This document shows positions 13,247 to 20,931 of a DNA stretch of 64,000 bases, one piece after another (the first letter of the stretch is position 1; each line of letters opens with the position of its first letter). Position numbers and translations under genes: made by a program. The notes beneath the pieces were generated by a model. It was not told the origin of the DNA. It saw only the letters and a program-made list of their open reading frames with translations, and did no database searches. The stretch is taken from the NCBI RefSeq assembly GCF_037688875.1, contig NZ_JAWDIE010000019.1:3869-67868 (forward strand), given 5' to 3'. Source of the DNA: Amphibiibacter pelophylacis (GTDB lineage Bacteria; Pseudomonadota; Gammaproteobacteria; Burkholderiales; Burkholderiaceae_C).

Positions 13247-13275
13247 ACCCGGCTGCTTAGGTGGCCGGGTTTTTG
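13247..13275 (+). terminator. Rho-independent terminator after katG
   Basis: ACCCGGC (13247-13253), a 10-base loop, and GCCGGGT (13264-13270) followed by a T-run. It separates katG from oxyR and lies just before the oxyR ribosome-binding site, so oxyR expression depends on read-through or on a promoter within this short gap. Confidence 0.8.
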
Positions 13276-13300
13276 TATTTTCAAAACAGGAGTTTTTTTC

Positions 13301-14452
13301 TTGAATCTTCGTGAACTGCGTTACCTGGTTGCCCTGGCAGAGCATCTGCACTTTGGCCGCGCCGCTGAGGCCTGCAATATCACTCAATCCACCCTGTCGA
13401 CCCAGCTGCGAAAGCTGGAGGGCTATCTCGGCCAAACCCTGATCGACCGTCAAAGCACCCCGATGTCACTGACGCCCATCGGCGCACAGATTCTCGAAAA
13501 GGCCCGGAAAGTCCTGCAGGAGGCGGATGATATTCTCGCCATCACCCGCAAGCGGGCCAGTCCGCTGTCCGGTCCGCTCGTGCTGGGCATCATCCCGACG
13601 CTGGCGCCTTACTATCTGCCGCAACTGCTCAATACGGTGGACAAGGCTTTTCCCGACCTCAGGCTGGTCATCCAGGAAGGGCAAACTGCCGAGTTGTGCG
13701 CGCGGCTTGAAAACGGCCTGATCGACGCCGCCATACTCGCGCTGCCCACGCCGCTGGCCGGGCTGACCCAGCCGGCTGACGCGTCCGGATGTTCTCCGCG
13801 CCACTGTGACCGCTGCGAGGCCGCCGTTCAAGGACTGCCCGCGCCGCTGGACACCCGGCAATATGCTTTGAGCCTGCTGTTTGACGAGCCATTCCGCGTG
13901 GCCCTGCCCGGCAATCATCCACTGGCACGAGGGGATCAGACCCCGGTCACCATCGCCGACATCGACGATCTCGATCTGCTGCTGCTCTCCGACGGCCACT
14001 GCCTGCGCGGACAGGCCATGGCGATCTGCGGGCAGCGTGCCCAGCAGTTTGCTGATGCCGCCCTGGACTGCAGCGCCACGAGTCTTGAAACCCTGCTGCA
14101 GCTGATCGCTGCCGGACGCGGCTGGACCCTGCTGCCCGCCCTGGCCGCCCCGCGCGCGGATGCGTCGCGGGTCAAGGTTTTGAATCTGCAGGGCAATCAC
14201 TTTCGCCGCCTCGGTCTGGTCTGGCAGCGCAACAGCAGCCGCGACACCGGCCTCAGGCTGCTGGCGGAGCGTCTGGCGCTAAGCAGCCGACAGTCCCCGG
14301 AGCTGGCGCCGCCTTCACCATATCCACATGCGCAATGCCGTCCTCTTCATACGGCAGCCCCACCGCCTCAAAGCCCAGCGATTCATAAAAGGATTGCAGA
14401 TAAACCTGCGCCCCAATCTGTATTCCTTGCCCCGGAAAACGACTTTCGGTGA
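13301..14452 (+). CDS. oxyR: Peroxide-sensing LysR regulator OxyR, with insertion and extended tail
   Basis: A 383-residue LysR-type activator of the peroxide response. The N-terminal helix-turn-helix is NLRELRYLVALAEHLHFGRA onward. The redox pair is intact: Cys234 and Cys243 in GHCLRGQAMAIC, aligned with E. coli Cys199 and Cys208. Two oddities stand out. About 35 extra residues (roughly 155-190) interrupt the sensor domain before LFDEPFRVALPGNHPLA and contain Cys164, Cys169 and Cys172 (CX4CX2C). The protein also runs about 58 residues past the usual end (near LLAERLAL), across the 3' end of the opposing elaA gene. The start is TTG at 13301 behind ACAGGAG. Position next to katG supports the function. 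Confidence 0.88.
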   Translation: MNLRELRYLVALAEHLHFGRAAEACNITQSTLSTQLRKLEGYLGQTLIDRQSTPMSLTPIGAQILEKARKVLQEADDILAITRKRASPLSGPLVLGIIPTLAPYYLPQLLNTVDKAFPDLRLVIQEGQTAELCARLENGLIDAAILALPTPLAGLTQPADASGCSPRHCDRCEAAVQGLPAPLDTRQYALSLLFDEPFRVALPGNHPLARGDQTPVTIADIDDLDLLLLSDGHCLRGQAMAICGQRAQQFADAALDCSATSLETLLQLIAAGRGWTLLPALAAPRADASRVKVLNLQGNHFRRLGLVWQRNSSRDTGLRLLAERLALSSRQSPELAPPSPYPHAQCRPLHTAAPPPQSPAIHKRIADKPAPQSVFLAPENDFR

Positions 14453-14741
14453 AACGGATGGCTTCGGTGACCAGAAGCCGACCCAGTTTCATCGCCCGGA
14501 AAGCAGGCAGCGTCATCACCCGCCCGATCGAGGGCTGGGGGTATTTCAGCCCAGGATCAAGCACGCGGGCATAAGCGGCCAGATCAGGCCCCAGCCGCAT
14601 CGTCAGATGCCAGGCCGCACTGTCGAAATCATCCGGGTCCTGATAGGCGCAGCGCTGCTCCACCACAAACACCGCAGCGCGCGCCTGGAGTATCTCCAGC
14701 AGCTGACGCGCTGGCAGATCGTCCACGCGGGACCAGGCCAC
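14253..14741 (-). CDS. elaA: ElaA-type GNAT N-acetyltransferase
   Basis: A 162-residue acetyltransferase of the GNAT fold resembling E. coli ElaA (153 residues). Shared blocks are LLEILQARAAVFVVEQRCAYQDPDDFD, AYARVLDPG, IGRVMTLPAFRAMKLGRLL (acetyl-CoA site) and AQVYLQSFYESLGFEAVG.PYEEDGIAHVDM near the end. The physiological substrate of ElaA is unknown. The start is taken as GTG at 14741, which overlaps the TAG stop of the upstream gene (TAGTG). A longer frame exists but would sit inside that gene. The last 20 or so residues extend beyond the family end into the oxyR 3' region. Confidence 0.82.
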   Translation of the reverse strand: MAWSRVDDLPARQLLEILQARAAVFVVEQRCAYQDPDDFDSAAWHLTMRLGPDLAAYARVLDPGLKYPQPSIGRVMTLPAFRAMKLGRLLVTEAIRFTESRFPGQGIQIGAQVYLQSFYESLGFEAVGLPYEEDGIAHVDMVKAAPAPGTVGCLAPDAPPAA

Positions 14742-15016
14742 TAGAACAGCAGTTTGGCCAATTTGTACAGGCCGGTGGCTATCGTGGCACAAAGGATCAG
14801 AAAGCATAAAAATTTGATGGATCCCCAATTGTCTTCATGCCATTCACCCCGCAAGGCGGAGAGCCATTGCGGCTGATACAGATACCTCAAGGACTCGAGA
14901 AAATCTTCCCAGTCGTCAAAAACCCATCGGCCGATCCAGATATACAGCGGAAGCGACACGAGGGCCATGACAAAAAGCAGGACGGGCCTGTCCACCGTCC
15001 AGACAGAGGGGTTCAT
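14741..15016 (-). CDS. Small two-helix membrane protein, unknown function
   Basis: A 91-residue protein of no recognised family. Two hydrophobic segments are visible, about residues 12-33 (LLFVMALVSLPLYIWIGRWV) and 70-88, joined by an acidic and aromatic loop rich in Trp, Glu and Asp. ATG at 15016 follows GGGAG at five bases and is preferred over the GTG at 15022. Its stop shares a base with the elaA start (TAGTG), so the two are translationally coupled. It lies 29 bp after the MscS channel gene on the same strand and may be co-transcribed with it. Confidence 0.7.
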   Translation of the reverse strand: MNPSVWTVDRPVLLFVMALVSLPLYIWIGRWVFDDWEDFLESLRYLYQPQWLSALRGEWHEDNWGSIKFLCFLILCATIATGLYKLAKLLF

Positions 15017-15045
15017 CGTCACTCCCGATCAGGATGTTCAGAAGG

Positions 15046-16341
15046 TCAATCTGCCACCGGCGGTGTCGGCTCGGACGCCGCAGGCACGCTGCCGGTGTGG
15101 TGCACCACGCGCTGCGGGTAGGGAATCTCGATGCCGTTGCGGGTGAGGAAACGCCACAGCGCCAGGTTGACGTCGGAGCGCACATTGCCCTGGCCGTTGT
15201 CCGGATCGCCGATCCAGAAATTGACCTGCAGATCCAGGCCGTCGGCGCCAAAGCCGATCAACATGACGCTCGGGCCCGGATCGGCCAGGACGCGGGGCAC
15301 GGCGCGGACCAGTTCGACCAGTTGCGGGAACAGCGCGTCCAGATCGGTCTCGTAACCCACGCTGACGCGGGTATTCAGCGCCACACGGCTGTCGGTAAAA
15401 CTGATGTTTTCGATGCGGTTGGTCACCATCATTTCATTGGGTACGATGGATTCAATCCCGCCCGGCGTGCGCAGCACGGTATAACGCGTGTTGATATTGG
15501 TGATACGGCCTTCGAAATTATCCACGCGAACATGGTCGCCAATGCGTACGCTCTGCTCGGCCAGAATCACGAAACCGCTGACATAGTTCGCCGCCAGTTT
15601 CTGGAAACCCAGGCCAATACCCACACCGACTGCACCGCCCAGCACGGAGAGCGCCGTCAGCGGTATCCCCGCCGCCGACATCGCCAGCAGAATGCCCACA
15701 AAAATCAGCACGCTGCGCAGCGCATTGGCCGCCATTTTGCGCACCGACAGGTTGGAGCTGGAGCGCAGCAGGCGGCTTTCGATCGCCGACGACAGCCACA
15801 TCACCACCAGCATGATCAGCAGCGTGGAGACCACCGCATCAAACACATTGCGCACCGACACCTGGGTGCCGCCCATCGTCCAGGTGATGTCTTCCATCAG
15901 GTGCAGGATGCCGGGCAGGATGTGCGTCAGCCACAGCAGCAGCAGCACCCAGACCCCCCAGGACAGCGTGCGCTCGGCCCAGTTCACCCAGGCGCTGCCC
16001 GGAAAAGACGCCAGCAGCACGCGCACCGTGACGCGGATGACCAGCAGGCCCAGCACCAGCGGAACCGCCAGGTTGTAGAAAAACAGCGGCTGTCCGGCCT
16101 GCAGATGAACCCGCGCGGCAATGCCCACGCCCACGGTCAGCAGCACCGGAAAGACCACACCATCCACACCCCGGCTGCCGTACCAGATGCCGTTGCCCGG
16201 ATGGCGCCGCCCCAGGTGGCGGCTGATACCCCAGGCCAGCAGCACCAGCACGGCGACGGTGACGATTTCGATCAGCGTGCTGAGCTGCCAGAGGCGGCCA
16301 AACCACGCCGTGATGATGTTTGTCATTTCCTGTTCAGTCAT
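15046..16341 (-). CDS. MscS-family mechanosensitive ion channel
   Basis: A 431-residue inner-membrane channel of the MscS family. Four or five hydrophobic helices precede the pore helix region LTALSVLGGAVGVGIGLGFQKLAANYVSG, whose Gly/Ala-rich pattern matches the MscS TM3 pore. The following beta domain (RIGDHVRVDNFEGRITNINTRYTVLRT...IVPNEMMV) is the typical Sm-like fold. It is larger than E. coli MscS (286) because of extra N-terminal helices. Start ATG 16341 was chosen over the internal ATG at 16326 and a long upstream extension because AGGAAAG precedes it. It is divergent from moxR, with 77 bp between. Osmotic-shock release is the presumed role. Confidence 0.9.
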   Translation of the reverse strand: MTEQEMTNIITAWFGRLWQLSTLIEIVTVAVLVLLAWGISRHLGRRHPGNGIWYGSRGVDGVVFPVLLTVGVGIAARVHLQAGQPLFFYNLAVPLVLGLLVIRVTVRVLLASFPGSAWVNWAERTLSWGVWVLLLLWLTHILPGILHLMEDITWTMGGTQVSVRNVFDAVVSTLLIMLVVMWLSSAIESRLLRSSSNLSVRKMAANALRSVLIFVGILLAMSAAGIPLTALSVLGGAVGVGIGLGFQKLAANYVSGFVILAEQSVRIGDHVRVDNFEGRITNINTRYTVLRTPGGIESIVPNEMMVTNRIENISFTDSRVALNTRVSVGYETDLDALFPQLVELVRAVPRVLADPGPSVMLIGFGADGLDLQVNFWIGDPDNGQGNVRSDVNLALWRFLTRNGIEIPYPQRVVHHTGSVPAASEPTPPVAD

Positions 16342-16418
16342 GCGTTTCTTTCCTGAGTGCCACAGCACAAATTGGGGTATTGTCAGGCTTGCCCTGTCAC
16401 CGCCCAACCCCGATTGCG

Positions 16419-17384
16419 ATGCCCAGCCAGCCCCAAAACAACGAAGGCCACCCCGGCGCCAGCGGCGACCCGGTTCAGGCCCTGGAAGAACTGTTCGTTC
16501 AGCTCAATGGCCTGATTCTAGGGAAAAACCGCCAGATCGAACTGGCCATGGTCTGCCTGCTGGCCGGCGGTCACCTGCTGATCGACGACGTGCCCGGCGT
16601 GGGCAAAACCACGCTGTCGCACGGACTGGCGATTTCGCTGGGCCTGCAGTACGGCCGCGTGCAGTTCACCGCCGATCTGATGCCGTCCGACCTGACCGGC
16701 GGCAGCGTGCTGGATCCGCAGGCGCAGCGCTTTGTCTTTCACCCCGGCCCCGTGTTCAACCAGCTGCTGCTGGCCGACGAGATCAACCGCGCCGGGCCCA
16801 AGACCCAGGGCGCGCTGCTCGAAGCCATGGAAGAGCGCCAGGTCAGCGTGGACAACGTCACCCACCCGCTGCCGCAGCCCTTTTTTGTGATCGCCACGCA
16901 AAACCCGCTGGACCAGCGCGGCACTTACGCGCTGCCCGAATCGCAGCTCGACCGCTTCCTGATGTCGATTTCGCTGGGCTACCCCAGCCGCGAGGCCGAG
17001 CGCGCAATGCTGACTGGCGTGTCGCGCCGCAGCCTGCTGTCCGGCCTGCGCACCGTGCTGCCGCCGCCGCTGCTGGCGCAGATCCAGCAGCGCGTGGCCA
17101 CCGTGCACGCGTCGGCGCCGGTGCTGGACTATCTGCAGAACCTGATCGCCGCCACGCGTTCGGGGCAGTGGTTTGTCCACGGACTGAGCCCGCGTGCGGC
17201 GCTGGCCCTGCTGGGTGCGGCGCGGGCGCACGCCTGGCTGGCCGGGCGCAGCCACGTCGCCCCGGACGACATCCAGGCCATCCTGCTGCCCTGTGCGGCG
17301 CACCGTCTGACCGCCCTGCCGTCAAGCGGGCGCAGCGCCCGCGACCAGCTCCAGCTGATGATGGACCGCATCGAGGTCGTCTGA
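16419..17384 (+). CDS. MoxR-family AAA+ ATPase
   Basis: A 321-residue AAA+ ATPase of the MoxR group, chaperone-like proteins that mature or activate partner enzymes. Walker A is GVPGVGKTT (about 68-76) and Walker B plus sensor region LLLADEINRAGPKTQGALLEAMEERQVS. Sensor 1 is FVIATQNPLDQRGTYALPESQLDRF. It is the first gene of a three-gene operon (moxR, DUF58, transglutaminase), the commonest MoxR arrangement. The start ATG at 16419 is where homology begins; the open frame extends upstream into non-homologous sequence. The last bases overlap the next gene (TGATG). Confidence 0.92.
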   Translation: MPSQPQNNEGHPGASGDPVQALEELFVQLNGLILGKNRQIELAMVCLLAGGHLLIDDVPGVGKTTLSHGLAISLGLQYGRVQFTADLMPSDLTGGSVLDPQAQRFVFHPGPVFNQLLLADEINRAGPKTQGALLEAMEERQVSVDNVTHPLPQPFFVIATQNPLDQRGTYALPESQLDRFLMSISLGYPSREAERAMLTGVSRRSLLSGLRTVLPPPLLAQIQQRVATVHASAPVLDYLQNLIAATRSGQWFVHGLSPRAALALLGAARAHAWLAGRSHVAPDDIQAILLPCAAHRLTALPSSGRSARDQLQLMMDRIEVV

Positions 17385-18475
17385 TGGCGCCCGTGCTGCG
17401 CCGGCGGGCCTCCCGCAGACCCCGTCCTCCCGCTCCTGGCCTGCTGCAGCGCTGGCTGGTGCCGCGCCTGCGCGCCAGCGAGACGCACACGCTGACGCCG
17501 CGCCGCATCTACATCCTGCCCAGTGCGGCCGGCTGGGGCTTTGCCGTGGCCCTGCTGGTGCTGCTGGTGACCTCGATCAATTACCAGCTCAACCTGGGCT
17601 ACGCACTGACTTTTCTGCTGGCCAGCACCGGCATGGCCTCGGCCTGGGTGGCACAGCGCACGCTGCAGGGGCTGGAGATCGGCCTGCTGCCGCCCCAGCC
17701 CGTGTTCGCCCGCGAGATCCACGCGCTGCGCCTGAGCGTGAACAACCCCACCGCGCGCGACCGCCACGCCGTGCAGCTGCGCTGGCTGCCGCTGCCCCGG
17801 GGCCGGCGGCGCGGGCCGCAGCTGCCCGCCGATCCCCACCCGGCCGTGCTGGACTGCGCGGCGCTGGAGCGCAGCGACGCCGAGCTGCCACTGTCCTTCG
17901 TGCGACGCGGGCTGTCGCCGCTGCCGGTGCTGGAGATCGCCACCGAGTTCCCCCTGGGCCTCTTCCGCGCCTGGAGCTGGTGGCAGCCTGCGCAGACACA
18001 GTGGGTCTGGCCGCGCGTGGACACCGGCGCACCCGACCTGCGCGACCTGGACTGGACCAGCGACAGCTTTGACAGCCGCCCGCAGCGCGCCCGGCCGCAC
18101 AGCGACCCGACCCAGCGCAGCGACATCCCCGACGATTACCGCGCCTGGCGCAGCGGCGACGCCCTGCGCCGGGTGGTCTGGCGCAAGGTCGCCAAGGCGG
18201 GGATGGACCGGCCCGCGCAGTGGGTCACCCGCGACACCAGCAGCGAAGAGGCCGCGGGCGATCTGACCGCCGTCTGGCTGGACCCGGCGCTGTGTGCGGG
18301 CCTGCCGCGCGAACGCCAGCTCGGCCGCCTGGCCGCCTGGGCGCTGCAGGCCGAAGATCTGGGCATCCCCTACGCCGTGCGCGGGCTGCCCGCTTTTGAC
18401 GACGGCGCCAGCAGCCTGCTGGGCCACGGCCCGGCGCAGGTCCACCGCGTGCTGTGCCACCTGGCGCAGGCCTGA
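17384..18475 (+). CDS. DUF58 domain membrane protein
   Basis: A 363-residue protein with a basic N-terminus and two closely spaced hydrophobic helices (about 46-90). A soluble region ends in the DUF58 core, where DIPDDYRAWRSGDALRRVVWRKVAKAG matches the family pattern Y..GD..R.I.W. These proteins carry a degenerate von Willebrand A-like fold and almost always accompany MoxR ATPases and TgpA-type transglutaminases. The molecular role is not known. The start ATG overlaps the moxR stop (TGATG), and the stop lies five bases before the next start, so the three genes form a tight operon. Confidence 0.88.
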   Translation: MAPVLRRRASRRPRPPAPGLLQRWLVPRLRASETHTLTPRRIYILPSAAGWGFAVALLVLLVTSINYQLNLGYALTFLLASTGMASAWVAQRTLQGLEIGLLPPQPVFAREIHALRLSVNNPTARDRHAVQLRWLPLPRGRRRGPQLPADPHPAVLDCAALERSDAELPLSFVRRGLSPLPVLEIATEFPLGLFRAWSWWQPAQTQWVWPRVDTGAPDLRDLDWTSDSFDSRPQRARPHSDPTQRSDIPDDYRAWRSGDALRRVVWRKVAKAGMDRPAQWVTRDTSSEEAAGDLTAVWLDPALCAGLPRERQLGRLAAWALQAEDLGIPYAVRGLPAFDDGASSLLGHGPAQVHRVLCHLAQA

Positions 18476-18480
18476 CCGCC

Positions 18481-20862
18481 ATGGCTTTGCCCCGCCCCGT
18501 CGAAGCGTCGCGTCCCCTGTCCGAGCGGCTGCGCGATCTGCCGCGCGAGGCGCGCGACACGCTGCTGCTGCTGGCCATCTGCGGCCAGATCCTGCTGCCG
18601 CTGCTGGGCGAGATCCCGCTGTGGTGTGCCGCGCTGGTCGCCGTGCTGTGGGGCTGGCGGCTGTGGACGGTACTGGCGCTGCGCGCATTGCCGCCGCGCT
18701 GGGCCGTACTGGCTGTTGCCGTGGCCGGGGCGGGCGCCATCGCAGCCACCGAGCGCCCGCTGCTGGGCCAGGGCGCCCTGGTCACCCTGCTGGTGCTGCT
18801 GATGGCGCTCAAAACACTGGAGATGCGTGCCCGGCGCGACACCTGGGTGCTGTGCCTGCTGGGCTTTTTCCTGGTGATTGCGGGCTTCATCCAGTCGCAG
18901 TCGCTGCTGGCGCTGGCCAGCATGCTGGTCTCGCTGGCGGGACTGCTGACAGCGCTGGTGCTGGCCCACCGGCCGGTGGGCCGTCCGCCGCTGCTGGCTG
19001 CGCTGGGCCAGGCGCTGCGGCTGCTGGCGCTGGGAGCGCCGATGGCAGCGGCGGCCTTTGTGCTGTTTCCGCGCATCGGGCCGCTGTGGGGCATGCCCGA
19101 CGCGCAGATCGCGCGCACCGGCCTGTCTCAGGAGCTGCGCTTTGGCGACATGGGCCAGCTGGCGCAGGACAGCAGCATCGCGCTGCGCATCCGTCCCCTG
19201 CCCGGCCCGGACGGCCGCACCGTGCCGGTCGATCCCAAAACGCTCTACCTGCGCGGCCCGACCCTGAGCCACTTCGACGGTCGCACCTGGACCCCGGACA
19301 GCAGCAGCCGCTTTTCGGCCCTGGTCGGTGCCGACAGCGCAGGCCTGCGCCTGATGCAGGCGCCGCAGCGCCTGGAGATCACCGTCGAGCCCAGCCAGGG
19401 CACGCTGCTGGCCCTGCCCGAGCTGAGCCTGCCGCTGAAGCTGTCGCAGTCCTTGCTGGGCACGCACCCCAGCCCGGCCACGCCCCAGCCCGATCCCGCC
19501 CTGCCGCCCGGTCTGGCTGAAGACGACGGCAGCGCGCCCTGGCAGAGCACCCCGGCCGAGCTGCGCGCCGCCCGCCTGCCCCTGACTGAGGGCGAGCGTG
19601 AAGGCAGCGCCCGCCTGCTGCCCGATCTGTCCTGGCAGACCGACCAGCCCATTCGCCAGCGCCAGCGCCTCGAGGTGATGACCTGGCCGGCCGTGCAGAT
19701 CGGCCCCTTCGGTCTGCCCGGCCTGGCGCCCACCGGCAGCGACGAAGCCCGCCCGGCCCCGGTCTGGCCCGCGCTGCTGCGCGCCAACCTGCAGCTGCCG
19801 CCGGGCAACGAGCGCACCATCGCCTGGGCCCACGACCTGCGCCGTCGCCTGGACCCGCGCCTGGACGCCGACGCCGACGCCTTTGGCGGCGCCGACGATC
19901 CGGCGCAGCAGCTCGATCCGCCCATGGTGCGTCACCCCTTCACCCTGGTCCAGGCGGTGCTGTCCTGGATCCGCCACGGCCAGTTCCGCTACACGCTGAC
20001 GCCCGGCGTCTACCGCAGCAACCCCATCGACGCCTTCTGGTTCGACCGCCGCGAGGGCTTTTGCGAGCATTACGCCGCCGCCACCGTGATCGTGCTGCGC
20101 GCCATGGGCATCCCGGCGCGCATCGTCACCGGCTACCAGGGCGCCGACCCGGTCCCCCAGGACGGCTACTGGGTGGTGCGCCAGAGCAACGCCCACGCCT
20201 GGGTCGAGTACTGGCACCCGGAAATCGGCTGGGTGCGCGTGGACCCGACGGCCGCCGTAGCGCCCGACCGCATCGCGCAGGGCATCGCGCTGGATGCGCC
20301 TTCGCCGTTTGGCGATTTCATGCAGCGCCACGCGCCGGGCTGGCTGCCGCGGCTGCAGGCGCTGGGCTGGGACGCCCGCCGGGGCTGGGAGACGCTGAAC
20401 AACCGCTGGAACCAGTGGGTGCTGGGCTACGACCGCGACCGCCAGGAAGAACTTTTTTCCGGCTCAGACTGGCCGCTGGACCCGGGGCAGACACTGGCCC
20501 TGAGCGTGAGCCTGCTGGCCCTGATCGCCAGCGCCGTGCTGTGGCTGCGCCAGCGGCGCGATCCGCGCAGCCCGTGGCAGCGCTTCATGGCCACGCTGGT
20601 GCAGGATCTGAGCCGCCGCGGCCATCTGCCGCCTGAGGCGGCACAGGCCTCGCCCGCCGCACTCACGCCGCTGCAGCTCGGCCAGCGCCTGCAGGCGGCG
20701 GCGCAGGGCCTGGCGCCCGAGCGTCAGCGCGCCATTCAGGCGCATGTGGCGCAGCTCGACGCCTGGCGCTATGGTGTGCCGCAGAGCCCGTCGCGGCGGG
20801 CCCGGAGCGTCTGGCTGCGCCTGTGGCGGCGCCAGCTGCTGGCTCTGTTAGCGCCGCGCTGA
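18481..20862 (+). CDS. tgpA: TgpA-type membrane transglutaminase-like protein (DUF3488)
   Basis: A 793-residue protein. The N-terminal DUF3488 part has about six transmembrane helices (residues 25-205). A large periplasmic domain of the transglutaminase-like cysteine protease fold follows, and a last transmembrane helix lies near 675-695 before a cytoplasmic tail. The catalytic triad is visible: Cys in REGFCEHYAAATVIVLRAMGIPAR, His in SNAHAWVEYW, and Asp in GWVRVDPTAAV. Pseudomonas TgpA is the model and is essential there; the substrate is unknown, with cell envelope maturation suspected. It completes the moxR-DUF58-tgpA operon. ATG 18481 is preferred over a GTG upstream inside the previous gene. 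Confidence 0.9.
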   Translation: MALPRPVEASRPLSERLRDLPREARDTLLLLAICGQILLPLLGEIPLWCAALVAVLWGWRLWTVLALRALPPRWAVLAVAVAGAGAIAATERPLLGQGALVTLLVLLMALKTLEMRARRDTWVLCLLGFFLVIAGFIQSQSLLALASMLVSLAGLLTALVLAHRPVGRPPLLAALGQALRLLALGAPMAAAAFVLFPRIGPLWGMPDAQIARTGLSQELRFGDMGQLAQDSSIALRIRPLPGPDGRTVPVDPKTLYLRGPTLSHFDGRTWTPDSSSRFSALVGADSAGLRLMQAPQRLEITVEPSQGTLLALPELSLPLKLSQSLLGTHPSPATPQPDPALPPGLAEDDGSAPWQSTPAELRAARLPLTEGEREGSARLLPDLSWQTDQPIRQRQRLEVMTWPAVQIGPFGLPGLAPTGSDEARPAPVWPALLRANLQLPPGNERTIAWAHDLRRRLDPRLDADADAFGGADDPAQQLDPPMVRHPFTLVQAVLSWIRHGQFRYTLTPGVYRSNPIDAFWFDRREGFCEHYAAATVIVLRAMGIPARIVTGYQGADPVPQDGYWVVRQSNAHAWVEYWHPEIGWVRVDPTAAVAPDRIAQGIALDAPSPFGDFMQRHAPGWLPRLQALGWDARRGWETLNNRWNQWVLGYDRDRQEELFSGSDWPLDPGQTLALSVSLLALIASAVLWLRQRRDPRSPWQRFMATLVQDLSRRGHLPPEAAQASPAALTPLQLGQRLQAAAQGLAPERQRAIQAHVAQLDAWRYGVPQSPSRRARSVWLRLWRRQLLALLAPR

Positions 20863-20931
20863 TCCGCACTGGCGCCAGTCGTGACTTGTGCCACACCCGG
20901 ACTCTGTGCGTGTTGCAAAGCCGCGATTAAC

